This document shows, in pieces, positions 1 through 9,429 of a DNA stretch of 52,805 bases. Position 1 is the first letter of the stretch, and every line of letters starts with the position of its first letter. The DNA comes from Yersinia vastinensis (GTDB lineage: Bacteria; Pseudomonadota; Gammaproteobacteria; Enterobacterales; Enterobacteriaceae), in contig NZ_CACVAF010000019.1 of the NCBI RefSeq assembly GCF_902726565.1, positions 1 to 52,805 on the forward strand, given 5' to 3'. A model generated the notes under the pieces. It was not told the origin of the DNA. It did no database searches and saw nothing but the letters and a program-made list of their open reading frames with translations. The translations under genes were made by a program, and so were the position numbers.

Positions 1-71
1 GTAGTTCAGTTGGTTAGAATACCTGCCTGTCACGCAGGGGGTCGCGGGTTCGAGCCCCGTCCGTTCCGCCA
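1..71 (+). tRNA. tRNA-Asp (GTC), 5' end cut by window edge
   Basis: The sequence reads from base 7 of a tRNA to the CCA end (69-71). The anticodon loop is CTGTCAC at 27-33, flanked by the stem CCTGC/GCAGG, so the anticodon is GTC (29-31). The 3' acceptor strand CCGTTCC (61-67) has no partner because the first six bases lie outside the window. In E. coli a tRNA-Asp (aspU) ends the rrnH operon just before dkgB, and dkgB follows here too, so an rRNA operon probably lies to the left. Confidence 0.95.
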
Positions 72-78
72 CTTATTG

Positions 79-113
79 CAAAACCCCTGAATCTATGATT
101 CAGGGGTTTTTTG
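79..113 (+). terminator. Terminator after tRNA-Asp
   Basis: A strong inverted repeat, AAAACCCCTGAAT / ATTCAGGGGTTTT, is followed by a T run. It sits 8 bases past the CCA end and probably ends the upstream rRNA/tRNA transcript. Confidence 0.85.
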
Positions 114-177
114 CATTATAAGTTTTATATATTTTCTATTAGCTATATCACTATCGATAAAGATTTATCAAAATATT

Positions 178-219
178 CCTAACGCCTAACGCCTAACGCC
201 TAACGCCTAACGCCTAACG
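178..219. repeat. Six tandem copies of a 7-bp unit (CCTAACG)
   Basis: Six perfect head-to-tail copies of CCTAACG run from 178 to 219. The stretch is intergenic, between the tRNA-Asp terminator and dkgB. Such a perfect short array is a likely variable-number locus. No regulatory role is evident. Confidence 0.95.
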
Positions 220-660
220 CCCCTATTTCCCTGACTATCTATCCCGTCAATTTGGTGTTATTTAACAAATAGTTAGATGCACAAGGCTGTTCTGTGAAAG
301 ATAGGTAGAAAGTGGTAACTGGCCCGATCCTCTCAGTAGTGATTTGATCATCTGACGGGGAAGGGGAGCTATGTTGATGCTGAGTTTCTACAGATAGACA
401 ATTTCGTCTTTGCTGACATTTATACGTCACTGGTGATCCTACGCTGGTCGTAAGCACATTAATTCCGCATTGTTGATTTTTTATCAAAAGTATTGTGTTG
501 AATAGACTGTTTTTAGGCAATAAAACTCTTGGCATAATCGTTTCAGATTTTATCAGGAAGCTGAAATGAAGAGTTTCCTAATAAGCCGCTAGTTTTAAAC
601 AGACATAACCTATTGTCTAACAAAGATAAAAAATTTATCAGTTCAAAATGAGGAACTATG
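220..660. other. Intergenic region upstream of dkgB
   Basis: About 440 bases without a convincing gene. A minus-strand open frame (239-535) has no Shine-Dalgarno and resembles no known family. The right part presumably holds the dkgB promoter, but I see no clear motif. Confidence 0.5.
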
Positions 661-1464
661 ATGAGCATACCTGCATTCGGCCTAGGAACTTTTCGCCTTC
701 AAGACCAAGTTGTTATTGATTCTGTTAGTCAGGCTTTAGCTCTGGGCTATCGTGCCATTGATACGGCACAAATCTATGAAAATGAAGCTGCTGTTGGCCA
801 AGCTATTGCAGAAAGTGGTATTAAACGTGAAGAGTTATTTATCACTACCAAAATCTGGATTGCTAATTTAGCCCAAGGAAAATTAATTCCTAGCCTGCAA
901 GAGAGCTTACAGAAGTTGAAAACTGACTATGTGGATTTAACGTTGATTCACTGGCCATCACCCAATGATGAAGTCCCTGTGGCTGAATTTATGCTTGAGT
1001 TAGTAAAGGCCAAAGCGTTAGGGTTGACACGCCAAATTGGTGTTTCTAATTTCACCATTGATTTAATGCAGCAGGCGATTGCCGCTGTGGGCGCAGAGTC
1101 CATTGCGACCAACCAGATAGAATTGTCGCCACTATTACAAAACCGCAAAGTGGTTGAATTCGCTCAGGAGCACGGTATTGCCATTACCTCTTATATGACA
1201 TTGGCATATGGCAAAGCACTGGAAGAGCCAATGATTCATGCTATTGCTAAGAAACACGCAGCAACTCCGGCTCAGGTGATTTTAAGCTGGGCAATGCAAT
1301 TGGGTTACAGTGTTATCCCGTCATCAACTAAAGCGAATAACTTAGCCAGCAACTTGTTAGCGCAAGAATTACAATTAAGCGCGGAAGATATGGCGCTGAT
1401 TGCTACGCTGGATCGGGGGGAACGGTTGGTCAGCCCTGATGGTTTGGCACCAAAGTGGGACTAA
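661..1464 (+). CDS. dkgB: Aldo-keto reductase, 2,5-diketo-D-gluconate reductase B
   Basis: The product is a 267-residue cytosolic NADPH-dependent aldo-keto reductase, in E. coli able to reduce methylglyoxal and 2,5-diketogluconate. The catalytic tetrad is visible: Asp34 and Tyr39 ([13 protein letters not shown]), Lys64 (TTKIW) and His97 (LIHWPSP). The IPSS motif of the cofactor site lies near residue 220. Two ATGs are adjacent at 658 and 661. The Shine-Dalgarno AGGA (651-654) is 6 bases from the second but only 3 from the first, and the second gives the length of the E. coli protein. It lies beside a tRNA-Asp and yafC as in E. coli. Confidence 0.93.
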   Translation: MSIPAFGLGTFRLQDQVVIDSVSQALALGYRAIDTAQIYENEAAVGQAIAESGIKREELFITTKIWIANLAQGKLIPSLQESLQKLKTDYVDLTLIHWPSPNDEVPVAEFMLELVKAKALGLTRQIGVSNFTIDLMQQAIAAVGAESIATNQIELSPLLQNRKVVEFAQEHGIAITSYMTLAYGKALEEPMIHAIAKKHAATPAQVILSWAMQLGYSVIPSSTKANNLASNLLAQELQLSAEDMALIATLDRGERLVSPDGLAPKWD

Positions 1465-1484
1465 CGACCACTTAAATAACGAAT

Positions 1485-1513
1485 AAAACCACCTCGGAAG
1501 GGTGGTTTTTTAG
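1485..1513. terminator. Bidirectional terminator between dkgB and yafC
   Basis: The stem AAAACCACC / GGTGGTTTT (1485-1493 with 1501-1509) has T runs on both strands. It lies between the convergent dkgB and yafC genes and can serve both. Confidence 0.85.
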
Positions 1514-2412
1514 TTTATAGGGAGGTCTGATGGTAAGCGCTCATTGATAAAATCAATAAAACAACGCAGCCGATTACTTACTGCCTGATCACTGTAGTAC
1601 ACCGCATTAATAGGCATGGCGACCGGTAAAGTATGCTCTGCCAGGATCGTAACCAAATCTCCACGTTGCAGATCTTGCTGGATCATAAAGTCAGAAAGAC
1701 AGGCAATACCATTCCCCTCAAGACACAGACGACGTTGAGTTTCACCATTATTAGATGTTAAATCTGATGTTATTTCATGCAGTTGCCCATCCTCGCCGGT
1801 CAATGGCCAGCGATTTAATACAGGTAGATCATTAAAACCCAGACAAACATGATGCTGTAAATCTGCAGCAGTTTTTGGTGTGCCGTGCTGCCTTAGATAA
1901 GCTGGAGAGGCTAGCAGATGGCGGTAACTGGTCATAAGTTTTCTGGCACGTAAAGTCGAATCCTGCAATGTACCGACCCTAATCGCAATATCCACTTTCC
2001 GCTCGATAAGATTAATAAATGTCTCGGATGAAACCAGTGATAAGGCGACTAAAGGGTAACGCTGGCGAAATTCCACCATCAACGGGGCTAGAATGTGTAG
2101 CACTACCGGAGTTGATGCATCAATACGCAGTAACCCTTTCGGGTTCAATTGACTGTCTAGCAACTCATTTTCAGCTGTCGCCATGTCGCGCAGAATATTT
2201 TGTACCCGCCGAAAATAATGCTCACCTTCTTGAGTCAGGCTGATTTGCCGTGTAGTGCGGTTGAGCAGTGTGACACCCAGCTTACTTTCCAGTCTTTTGA
2301 CGGTTCGGCTCACGACTGAGTTGGCTTGTTCAAGTTGCTCTGCCGCACGGCTAAAACTGCCACACTCCACGACAGTAACAAAGGTAATCAATTCTTCTGA
2401 GTTTGCTTTCAT
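1510..2412 (-). CDS. yafC: LysR-family transcriptional regulator YafC
   Basis: A 300-residue LysR-type regulator. The N-terminal winged helix-turn-helix covers about residues 1-60 ([20 protein letters not shown]), and a substrate-binding-like effector domain follows. The sequence is recognisably YafC of E. coli along its length. I place the start at the Met of MKANSEEL, because GGAG lies 8 bases upstream and the E. coli protein starts there; the open frame extends six codons further. It is transcribed divergently from an MFS transporter across a 141-bp gap, the usual layout for a LysR protein controlling its neighbour, though the effector is unknown. Confidence 0.9.
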   Translation of the reverse strand: MKANSEELITFVTVVECGSFSRAAEQLEQANSVVSRTVKRLESKLGVTLLNRTTRQISLTQEGEHYFRRVQNILRDMATAENELLDSQLNPKGLLRIDASTPVVLHILAPLMVEFRQRYPLVALSLVSSETFINLIERKVDIAIRVGTLQDSTLRARKLMTSYRHLLASPAYLRQHGTPKTAADLQHHVCLGFNDLPVLNRWPLTGEDGQLHEITSDLTSNNGETQRRLCLEGNGIACLSDFMIQQDLQRGDLVTILAEHTLPVAMPINAVYYSDQAVSNRLRCFIDFINERLPSDLPIN

Positions 2413-2553
2413 TATGATAACTCCATCCAAAACTATTGCTTATTAAGCAAAAATATTTTGATATTTTGAGCATTTTTGTCATTTAAACATAGGTCCATAA
2501 TCTCTGCTATCAAATTGACCTGTTTTAATTGAACTGAGTTTTTGGAGCAAATC

Positions 2554-3735
2554 ATGCCACTCGCTTTACTGGCGCTGACTATCAGTGCATTCGCTATTGG
2601 TACTACAGAGTTTGTTATTGTTGGGCTTGTGCCAACGATTGCTGAGCAACTGGGGGTTTCTGTCCCTTCCGCAGGTTTATTAGTTTCAATCTACGCATTA
2701 GGTGTTGCTATTGGTGCCCCAGTGTTGACCGCATTAACAGGGCGAATTCCACGTAAAATGCTATTGATTGGACTGATGGTGTTATTTACCTTAGGCAACT
2801 TATTAGCATGGCAATCCCCCGGCTATGAATCGTTGGTTATTGCCCGCCTCTTAACAGGTCTAGCTCATGGGGTGTTTTTCTCCATTGGGTCGACGATTGC
2901 CACCAGCTTAGTGCCGAAAGAGAAAGCAGCTTCAGCGATAGCCATTATGTTTGGTGGTTTGACGGTAGCATTAGTCACGGGGGTTCCTCTGGGGACGTTC
3001 ATTGGTCAGCATTTTGGATGGCGCGAAACCTTCCTTGCGGTATCACTGATTGGTATGGTTGCTATTATTGCAAGTGCCATTTTGGTACCCAATAATATTC
3101 CTCAACAAGTTTCCGCTAGTATAAGACAACAATTGCAGGTATTAACTCATCCTCGTTTACTGCTGATTTACGCGATTACAGCATTAGGATACGGCGGCTT
3201 TTTCACCATGTTTACTTTTCTGGCCCCGGTGATGCAAGAGTTGTCAGGCTTCTCAGCCGCTGCTGTGAGCTGGATCTTACTGGCATACGGTGTCTCGGTT
3301 GCTATTGGTAACATATGGGGCGGAAAACTGGCCGACCGCCATGGAGCAGTGCCTGCATTGAGTTTTATCTTTACCGCACTGGCTGCCCTGTTATTTATTT
3401 TTCAGTTCAGTGCCAGTCACAGTATTGCGGCACTGATTACATTATTGGTTATGGGGATTTTCGCCTTTGGCAATGTCCCCGGCTTACAGGTCTATGTGGT
3501 GCAAAAAGCGCAGGAGTATACGCCACAGGCGGTTGATGTCGCGTCTGGCTTAAATATCGCCGCATTCAACGTAGGAATTGCACTAGGGTCAATTATTGGT
3601 GGTCAAGCGGTGACTCGTGTTGGGTTAGCACAAACGCCCTGGATTGGAGGAGTGATTGTTATTGGTGCATTAGTGCTGGTTACACTCAGTGGTAAACTAG
3701 ATAAAAAGCCAGCACCTCAAGCTGCTGTAGGCTAG
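2554..3735 (+). CDS. MFS transporter, DHA1 (AraJ/YdhP-like) family
   Basis: A 393-residue inner-membrane protein with about 12 hydrophobic segments, resembling sugar or drug efflux proteins of the AraJ/YdhP group. The N-terminal motif AIGTTEFVIVGLVPTIA and the RLLTGLAHG loop are typical of that group. The true start is ATG 2554, with GGAG at 2544-2547 six bases before it; an in-frame TTG further upstream overlaps the Shine-Dalgarno. It is not between yafC and yafD in E. coli, so it is an insertion in that synteny block. Divergence from yafC suggests control by YafC. The substrate cannot be told from sequence. Confidence 0.85.
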   Translation: MPLALLALTISAFAIGTTEFVIVGLVPTIAEQLGVSVPSAGLLVSIYALGVAIGAPVLTALTGRIPRKMLLIGLMVLFTLGNLLAWQSPGYESLVIARLLTGLAHGVFFSIGSTIATSLVPKEKAASAIAIMFGGLTVALVTGVPLGTFIGQHFGWRETFLAVSLIGMVAIIASAILVPNNIPQQVSASIRQQLQVLTHPRLLLIYAITALGYGGFFTMFTFLAPVMQELSGFSAAAVSWILLAYGVSVAIGNIWGGKLADRHGAVPALSFIFTALAALLFIFQFSASHSIAALITLLVMGIFAFGNVPGLQVYVVQKAQEYTPQAVDVASGLNIAAFNVGIALGSIIGGQAVTRVGLAQTPWIGGVIVIGALVLVTLSGKLDKKPAPQAAVG

Positions 3736-3760
3736 TTTTCTTATCCAGTCTTCAATTTTA

Positions 3761-3784
3761 GCCCGCTTTTGCGGGCTTTTTTGT
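3761..3784 (+). terminator. Terminator after MFS gene
   Basis: The perfect stem GCCCGC-TTTT-GCGGGC is followed by TTTTTT, 25 bases after the MFS stop codon. Confidence 0.9.
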
Positions 3785-3972
3785 TAATGACGATGTTATT
3801 AGTGCATTATGAACAACATAGATTGAATCTATCTTTGACTATCCCAATATCAGAATCATAACGTGGGTAAAAGACATTACTGACCAGAACATCTGAGCGT
3901 ATAATCAATAAACCACCGGCTGCGGCTATCTTACAAGCCAGAGTGATTTCGAATAAGGAATAGGCCATCAAA

Positions 3973-4755
3973 GTGCCGAAACGAACATATGCAATGCGGT
4001 ATGTTGCAGGTCAACCGGTTGAACAGATTTTCCCAGGCTCCGCTAAACAATTGGGGCTGGGGTTGCCGCCAGGCGCGCCATTACCTACATCTGAATTTTT
4101 ACGTGTGATGGTGTGGAATATCTTTAAGCAGCAGCGGGCCGAATGGCTGTCGGTGCTCAAAGAGTTCGGGCGTGATGCTCAACTGATGCTCCTGCAAGAA
4201 GCACAAACTACACCCGAGTTGGTGAGGTTTGCTACGTCTCATTATCAAGCGGCGGATCAGGTTCCCGCCTTTGCGCTGCCTCAGCACCCCTCAGGTGTGA
4301 TGACGCTAGCTGCCACCCACCCAGTCTACTGCTGTCCGCTGCGTGAGCGAGAACCGTTGTTACGTTTGTCTAAGTCAGCTTTAGTTACCGTTTACCCCAT
4401 TCATGATGGTCGCTTGCTGATGGTCGTAAATATTCACGCTGTGAATTTTAGCCTCGGTGTTGATGTGTATAGCAAACAGCTTGAGCCGATTGGTGAGCAA
4501 ATTTCGATGCATCGTGGCCCGGTTATTTTAGCGGGAGATTTCAATGCCTGGAGCCGTCAGCGGGTGAATGCTTTACAGCGTTTTGCCCTCGCAGTAGGGT
4601 TGACCGAAGTGGAATTTCAAGCTGATTATCGTAGCCGAGCTTTTGGTCGTCCCCTTGATTTTGTTTTTTACCGCGGTCTCACTTTGGCTGATGCTTCGGT
4701 ACTCGTTACCCGCGCCTCTGATCACAATCCACTGTTAGTTGAATTCCAGCCATAA
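3973..4755 (+). CDS. yafD: Endonuclease/exonuclease/phosphatase family protein YafD
   Basis: A 260-residue protein matching E. coli YafD along its length. It belongs to the endonuclease/exonuclease/phosphatase fold: LQEAQTT (metal-binding Glu, about residue 76), GDFNAWSR (catalytic Asp/Asn, about residue 188) and the terminal [10 protein letters not shown] (catalytic His) are present. The start is a GTG in an AAG-GTG context; AAGGAA lies about 13 bases upstream, so initiation looks weak. A later start would remove the conserved [11 protein letters not shown]. The physiological substrate is not known. Confidence 0.9.
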   Translation: MPKRTYAMRYVAGQPVEQIFPGSAKQLGLGLPPGAPLPTSEFLRVMVWNIFKQQRAEWLSVLKEFGRDAQLMLLQEAQTTPELVRFATSHYQAADQVPAFALPQHPSGVMTLAATHPVYCCPLREREPLLRLSKSALVTVYPIHDGRLLMVVNIHAVNFSLGVDVYSKQLEPIGEQISMHRGPVILAGDFNAWSRQRVNALQRFALAVGLTEVEFQADYRSRAFGRPLDFVFYRGLTLADASVLVTRASDHNPLLVEFQP

Positions 4756-4782
4756 AAAAAGCACCCCGAAGGGTGCTTTTTA
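4754..4782. terminator. Bidirectional terminator, yafD / mltD
   Basis: The stem GCACCC-CGAA-GGGTGC is flanked by seven A on the left and five T on the right. It sits between convergent yafD and mltD and can stop both. Confidence 0.9.
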
Positions 4783-4805
4783 ACAGCTTTATGCCGATTC
4801 TAATG

Positions 4806-6194
4806 TTATGCATCCGGTGTCGATTTGTTGTTAACAAACAACGTCAATTTCAAACCGGGCACTAATTTATTCGCTTTGCTGATTACCGAATTCCATCGCA
4901 TCACATCGTCGGTGTTTACACCGTGACGCTTGGCAATACTGGCAAAGGAATCACCTTTACGAACCTGATAGGTGATGCTGTTGCTGTTTGTATTGCTTGC
5001 CAGTTGCAGGGTTTGCCCAACTTTTAAGGTGCTCTTGGCACGTAAGTTGTTCCAACTCTGCAAATCGCTGGTCTTGATATTCAACCGCTTGGCAATCGTA
5101 GATAAGGTATCGCCGGGGCGAACTTTATACTGCGAACTTGATGCTGACTTTGCGCTGTTCTGAGCCAACTTAGTTGGTTGAACGGCGGCAATATCTGTAT
5201 CTGCCAATGAATCTTTAAGCTGCTCAGCATGGGCTTTCGGCAACATAATATAACGAGGACCATGACCATCCGGTGCCGTTACATTGCGCTTATACCCAGA
5301 ATTAAAGGATTTCAACTTAGTTAGTGACATCCCCGCCATCTCAGCCGCCTGAGTTAGCTGTATCTGCTGACCAACATCAACACGTGCCAATGCACGGTCT
5401 TTGTCGGGTTCAGGTAAGGTTATACCGTACTTTTTGCTGTTTTTGATTAAATCACCCAAGGCCAGCATTTTTGGAACATAAACTGACGTTTCACGAGGAA
5501 GCGACAATGCCCAAAAATTCGTCGGTTTACCCTTTGCCTTATTAGCTTTCACCGCCTGCATGACTCTGCCTTCACCACTGTTATACGCAGCGACTGTTAA
5601 CAACCAGTCACCGTTAAACATTTTGTTCAGGCGCTCCATCATATCAAGCGCTGCTTTGGTAGAAGCAACCACATCTCTGCGGCCGTCATACCATTGGTTC
5701 TGTTTCAAGCCATAATTTCGACCAGTACTTGGCACTATCTGCCACAGCCCTGCGGCGTTGGCGGATGATGTCGCGTGTGGGTCAAAAGCGCTCTCCACTA
5801 TGGGTAGCAGTACCAATTCCATCGGCATCTTACGTTTCTTAATCTGCTCGACTATCAGGTACATGTACGGCTCTGCCCGTAATGTTACATCGTGGAGATA
5901 GCTCTTATTTTTTAAGTACTTCTGTTTTTGTTCACGGATCCGGGAATTTTCCGGAACCTTCATCTTCAGCTCGTCGCTAATGAAGTTCCACAAATCTTGC
6001 TGCGCGAGGCCACTTTCACTATCAAGCCATCGCGCGGAACCCACTCGGGCGCTATTTGTGTACTCTCCTGCTTCACTCTCTTGACCTGCCGAAGACAAAC
6101 TCTGTGCATGCTGTACAGGAGCCTGTACGCCCACCTTGGACGACTGGCACCCAACAAGCAAGACTGAGGCGAGAAATATCGCTTTGGTCTTCAT
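4806..6194 (-). CDS. mltD: Membrane-bound lytic murein transglycosylase D
   Basis: A 462-residue lipoprotein that cleaves peptidoglycan glycan strands to 1,6-anhydromuropeptides. The signal ends in the lipobox LLVGC (Cys16), so the protein is anchored in the outer membrane. The SLT-type domain carries the catalytic Glu in PIVESAFDPHATS and the motif AAYNSGEGRV. Two LysM domains close the protein (YKVRPGDTLSTIAKRL and YQVRKGDSFASIAKRHG). I chose the start at MKTKAIF; the open frame extends 21 codons upstream but that extension has no signal character. No good Shine-Dalgarno precedes the start. gloB lies immediately upstream in the same direction, as in E. coli. Confidence 0.95.
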   Translation of the reverse strand: MKTKAIFLASVLLVGCQSSKVGVQAPVQHAQSLSSAGQESEAGEYTNSARVGSARWLDSESGLAQQDLWNFISDELKMKVPENSRIREQKQKYLKNKSYLHDVTLRAEPYMYLIVEQIKKRKMPMELVLLPIVESAFDPHATSSANAAGLWQIVPSTGRNYGLKQNQWYDGRRDVVASTKAALDMMERLNKMFNGDWLLTVAAYNSGEGRVMQAVKANKAKGKPTNFWALSLPRETSVYVPKMLALGDLIKNSKKYGITLPEPDKDRALARVDVGQQIQLTQAAEMAGMSLTKLKSFNSGYKRNVTAPDGHGPRYIMLPKAHAEQLKDSLADTDIAAVQPTKLAQNSAKSASSSQYKVRPGDTLSTIAKRLNIKTSDLQSWNNLRAKSTLKVGQTLQLASNTNSNSITYQVRKGDSFASIAKRHGVNTDDVMRWNSVISKANKLVPGLKLTLFVNNKSTPDA

Positions 6195-6265
6195 GTGTGT
6201 GTCAATGTAGTTGCTTAAAAGACGAGCAATCATACTTTGCTTCGACAAAAAACACAACTAAAAGC

Positions 6266-7021
6266 TCAGAAGTGGTCCTTCTGGGCGCGTAATTCGGAAA
6301 AAACTGAGACAAGTGAGTCTGGTGGTGACATTACGCCTATTTTTCTTTGTAAATCAATGTCATTGCAACGTAAAAAAACATTAATTTTACGTTCGATTTG
6401 CAATTTTACTGGCAGGCTAGGTAGGTTTTTTGCCCGTAATTGCATGATTTGTAGTTGATATGTTGCAATGTCTTGGTCTGCGGGCAGAATAAAACGGGCA
6501 AACTTAAGATTTGCGAGAGTGTATTCATGCGCGCTGCAAATTAAGGTTTCGTCGGGGAGTTGCGCGAGCTGTTGAATAGATGAGTACATTTGGGCTGGCG
6601 TGCCTTCAAATAGCCTACCGCAACCGGCAGAAAAAAGAGTGTCGCCACAGAAAAGATAAGGTTTACTGTAGTATGCGATGTGCCCGAGCGTATGACCGGG
6701 AACCGCAATAATTTGGTAGTTTTGGCCATCAATAGTCAGGCTATCACCCCCTTTAACAATTATTGTGGCCCCTTTATTGGCTGTTTCCTGCGGTCCATAG
6801 ACAGGGATTTCGGGATAATGGCGGCGTAAATCAGCGACACCACCGACATGATCGTTGTGGTGATGTGTCAATAATATCGCTTGTGGAAGATAGTGGCCTT
6901 GATTCAGCATCGCCAGCACTGGGGCGGCTTCACCAGGGTCAACGATAACGCAATGTTTTTGTGCGTCCGCTAATAGCCAAATGTAATTGTCTTGAAATGC
7001 CGGAATGCTGATAAGATTCAT
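6266..7021 (-). CDS. gloB: Hydroxyacylglutathione hydrolase (glyoxalase II)
   Basis: A 251-residue metallo-beta-lactamase-fold enzyme that hydrolyses S-lactoylglutathione to lactate and glutathione, the last step of methylglyoxal detoxification. The binuclear metal motif is [10 protein letters not shown] (His53, His55, Asp57, His58), with further ligands in [11 protein letters not shown] and [17 protein letters not shown]. It is divergent from yafS across 37 bp, and mltD follows 71 bp downstream. Confidence 0.96.
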   Translation of the reverse strand: MNLISIPAFQDNYIWLLADAQKHCVIVDPGEAAPVLAMLNQGHYLPQAILLTHHHNDHVGGVADLRRHYPEIPVYGPQETANKGATIIVKGGDSLTIDGQNYQIIAVPGHTLGHIAYYSKPYLFCGDTLFSAGCGRLFEGTPAQMYSSIQQLAQLPDETLICSAHEYTLANLKFARFILPADQDIATYQLQIMQLRAKNLPSLPVKLQIERKINVFLRCNDIDLQRKIGVMSPPDSLVSVFSELRAQKDHF

Positions 7022-7058
7022 TGGATACCTCTAATCGCTTGAAAGAAGATGATAAAAC

Positions 7059-7778
7059 ATGAAGCCAGCGCAGACACGCCAAAAGATCGATGCGCCCGCA
7101 TCCTGGGCTGAGTTACCTTGGGGAGAGTATTATCGCGCAGCGATTGAGCAGCAATTACAGCCTTGGTGGCCTAAATTCTTTGGTTTCCATTTAGTAAAAA
7201 TAGGCCATTTAAGCGCAGAGATCGCCAGTGATAAATGTGCGATATCTCACCAGGTCAATGTGGGAGAAACGGGCAAGAATATGCAGGTGCTCGCCAGCCC
7301 ATATCAGTTACCTTTTGCTGAAAAATCAGTGGATGCCTGTCTGTTATCTCACACTTTAGCCTACGCTTCTGATCCGCACCGCATGTTACGTGAGGTGGAT
7401 CGCGTGCTGATTGACGACGGTTGGCTAGTTATCAGTAACTTTAATCCACTAAGCCTTTTAGGGGCAGGGAAGTTAGTGCCGTTATTGCGCCAGCGACAGC
7501 CTTACATTAGCCGAATGTTTACTCAGATGCGTTTGCTAGATTGGCTGAGTTTACTGAATTATGAAGTTTTGTATGTATCACGTTTTCATGTTTTACCATG
7601 GCACAAAGAAGGTGGCCGTTTTATCAGTACCCATTTGCCAGCGTTGGGTTGTGTAAGCTTAATTGTGGCCCGTAAGCGCACCATCCCATTGACGTTCAAT
7701 CCGATGAAGTTTGGTGCGCGTAAGCCGTGGTTTAGTCGGGCGGTTGGTGCAACGAAAAGCTATCGCGACCAATCCTAA
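7059..7778 (+). CDS. yafS: SAM-dependent methyltransferase-like protein YafS
   Basis: A 239-residue protein matching E. coli YafS. The methyltransferase fold shows in SPYQLPFAEKSVDACLLSH (motifs II-III) and LREVDRVLIDDGWLVISNFNP. The glycine-rich SAM loop of a classical class I enzyme is degenerate (VNVGETGKN), so activity is uncertain. It sits between gloB and rnhA as in E. coli. No substrate is known. Confidence 0.88.
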   Translation: MKPAQTRQKIDAPASWAELPWGEYYRAAIEQQLQPWWPKFFGFHLVKIGHLSAEIASDKCAISHQVNVGETGKNMQVLASPYQLPFAEKSVDACLLSHTLAYASDPHRMLREVDRVLIDDGWLVISNFNPLSLLGAGKLVPLLRQRQPYISRMFTQMRLLDWLSLLNYEVLYVSRFHVLPWHKEGGRFISTHLPALGCVSLIVARKRTIPLTFNPMKFGARKPWFSRAVGATKSYRDQS

Positions 7779-7805
7779 GCCGGCCACAACGTCAAAGGTG
7801 AAGGG

Positions 7806-8270
7806 TTAATCAGGATTATAACCGCTATCTTCTAACGTCGGTGAGTTCGCTCCTTGGCGGGCCAATTCATCGCAACGTTCATTTTCTGGATGACCCGCGT
7901 GGCCTTTTACCCACTCCCATTGCACTGTATGGGTTTGGATAGCCAGATCTAGACGCTGCCATAAATCAACATTGCGTACTGGTTTGCGGTCAGCTGTTTT
8001 CCAGCCGCGCTTTTTCCAATTGTGAATCCATTGGGTGATACCTTGACGGACATATTGGCTATCAGTGCTAAGTGTCACTTCACAAGGCGAAGTTAAAGCC
8101 TCTAGCGCGACAATGGCCGCCATCAATTCCATACGATTATTGGTCGTCAGGAAATAGCCAGCACTAAAGGTTTTTTCATGTTGTTTGTAACGCAAAATTG
8201 CGCCATAACCACCGGGGCCCGGATTGCCAAGGCAAGATCCGTCGGTGAAAATTTCTACCTGTTTGGTCAT
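7806..8270 (-). CDS. rnhA: Ribonuclease HI
   Basis: A 154-residue enzyme that degrades the RNA strand of RNA-DNA hybrids. All active-site residues are present: Asp10 ([14 protein letters not shown]), Glu48 (NRMELMAA), Asp70 (LSTDSQYV), His124 and Asp134 ([15 protein letters not shown]). The length equals the family norm. It is divergent from dnaQ over a 55-bp gap in which the two promoters must overlap, as in E. coli. Confidence 0.97.
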   Translation of the reverse strand: MTKQVEIFTDGSCLGNPGPGGYGAILRYKQHEKTFSAGYFLTTNNRMELMAAIVALEALTSPCEVTLSTDSQYVRQGITQWIHNWKKRGWKTADRKPVRNVDLWQRLDLAIQTHTVQWEWVKGHAGHPENERCDELARQGANSPTLEDSGYNPD

Positions 8271-8325
8271 CTCTGGTAGACTCTTCCTATCGGTTTAAAC
8301 GTTAAGTCTGACATAAACGAGCGCT

Positions 8326-9105
8326 ATGAGCACTGGCAATATGCAAGTTACACCGACCAGACAGATTGTTCTGGATACTGAAACCACCGGTATGAATAAA
8401 CTGGGCGTTCATTATGAAGGTCACAGAATTATTGAGATCGGTGCGGTTGAAGTGATTAACCGCCGCCTGACAGGCAGAAATTTTCATGTGTATGTGAAAC
8501 CCGATCGTCTGGTTGATCCAGAGGCTTATGGTGTTCACGGTATCAGTGATGAATTTTTGGCTGACAAACCCACGTTTGCTGAGATTGCTCCAGAGTTTCT
8601 GGAGTTTATCCGTGGTGCTGAGTTAGTCATCCATAATGCAGCGTTCGATATCGGCTTTATGGATTACGAGTTTCGTATGTTGCAGCAGGATATTCCGAAA
8701 ACGGAAACCTTCTGTACCATCACCGATAGCTTATTATTAGCGCGTCGTCTGTTCCCCGGTAAGCGCAACAACCTTGACGCCCTGTGTGACCGTTATCAGA
8801 TAGATAATACTAAGCGAACATTGCACGGCGCGTTACTCGATGCCGAAATTCTGGCTGAAGTGTATCTGGCGATGACCGGCGGTCAGACATCCCTTTCATT
8901 CTCAATGGAAGGTGATCAGTCCCAGAATGATTCTTCAGAAGATATTCAGCGCATTACCCGCCCAGCGTCTGGATTAAAAATAATTTATGCGGCTGAAGAC
9001 GAATTGGCAGCTCATGAGTCACGTTTGGATTTGGTGATGAAAAAAGGCGGCAGTTGTCTGTGGCGGATGCCGCTGGAGCCAGAAGAGGGCGCAAACGCAG
9101 AATAA
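8326..9105 (+). CDS. dnaQ: DNA polymerase III epsilon subunit (3'-5' proofreading)
   Basis: A 259-residue protein, proofreading subunit of the replicative polymerase core. Exo motifs are intact: DTETTGMN (Exo I), HNAAFDIGF (Exo II) and HGALLDAEI (Exo III). The clamp-binding hexapeptide QTSLSF follows the exonuclease domain, and the C-terminal tail that binds the alpha subunit is present. It is somewhat longer than the 243-residue E. coli protein, mainly by an acidic C-terminal extension (LEPEEGANAE) and a few N-terminal residues (MSTGNMQVTPT). A tRNA-Asp follows, as in E. coli (aspV). Confidence 0.96.
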   Translation: MSTGNMQVTPTRQIVLDTETTGMNKLGVHYEGHRIIEIGAVEVINRRLTGRNFHVYVKPDRLVDPEAYGVHGISDEFLADKPTFAEIAPEFLEFIRGAELVIHNAAFDIGFMDYEFRMLQQDIPKTETFCTITDSLLLARRLFPGKRNNLDALCDRYQIDNTKRTLHGALLDAEILAEVYLAMTGGQTSLSFSMEGDQSQNDSSEDIQRITRPASGLKIIYAAEDELAAHESRLDLVMKKGGSCLWRMPLEPEEGANAE

Positions 9106-9217
9106 AACGACATCCAGACGAAAAACTGTCCAAATGACTTATTTTGCTGGAAAAAGTGTTGACGAGTATATGTTCCGTACGTAATATTCGTCTCGTTCTT
9201 AACCGGAACAACAGCGT

Positions 9218-9294
9218 GGTGCGGTAGTTCAGTCGGTTAGAATACCGGCCTGTCACGCCGGGGGTCGCGGGTTCGAGTCCCGTCCGCACCGCCA
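9218..9294 (+). tRNA. aspV: tRNA-Asp (GTC)
   Basis: A complete 77-base tRNA. The acceptor GGTGCGG (9218-9224) pairs with CCGCACC (9284-9290), and the CCA end is encoded (9292-9294). The anticodon loop CTGTCAC gives GTC at 9252-9254. It follows dnaQ as aspV does in E. coli. Its body is nearly identical to the truncated tRNA at the window's left edge. Confidence 0.97.
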
Positions 9295-9301
9295 ACATTT
9301 A

Positions 9302-9342
9302 GAAGCCCTGAGTTATCACTAACTCAGGGCTTCGTTGTTTTT
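9302..9342 (+). terminator. Terminator after tRNA-Asp
   Basis: A 14-bp perfect stem, GAAGCCCTGAGTTA / TAACTCAGGGCTTC, with loop TCAC is followed by GTTGTTTTT. Confidence 0.85.
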
Positions 9343-9387
9343 ACGCTTAGTCTTTGACGCCACTGCGGTGTTAGCTGCACTCGCGAA

Positions 9388-9419
9388 CCCGAACCACTTG
9401 CTGATCTAAGTGATTCGGG
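9388..9419 (-). terminator. Stem-loop downstream of proX
   Basis: A 12-bp stem with one imperfect pair (CCCGAACCACTT / AAGTGATTCGGG) lies 11 bases past the proX stop. There is no U tract on the minus strand, so it may stabilise the mRNA end rather than terminate strongly. Confidence 0.5.
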
Positions 9420-9429
9420 ACGAATTGAT

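Noticed and set aside
239-535. 98-codon minus-strand open frame before dkgB
   Set aside because: No Shine-Dalgarno, no family resemblance, no domain features; likely chance.
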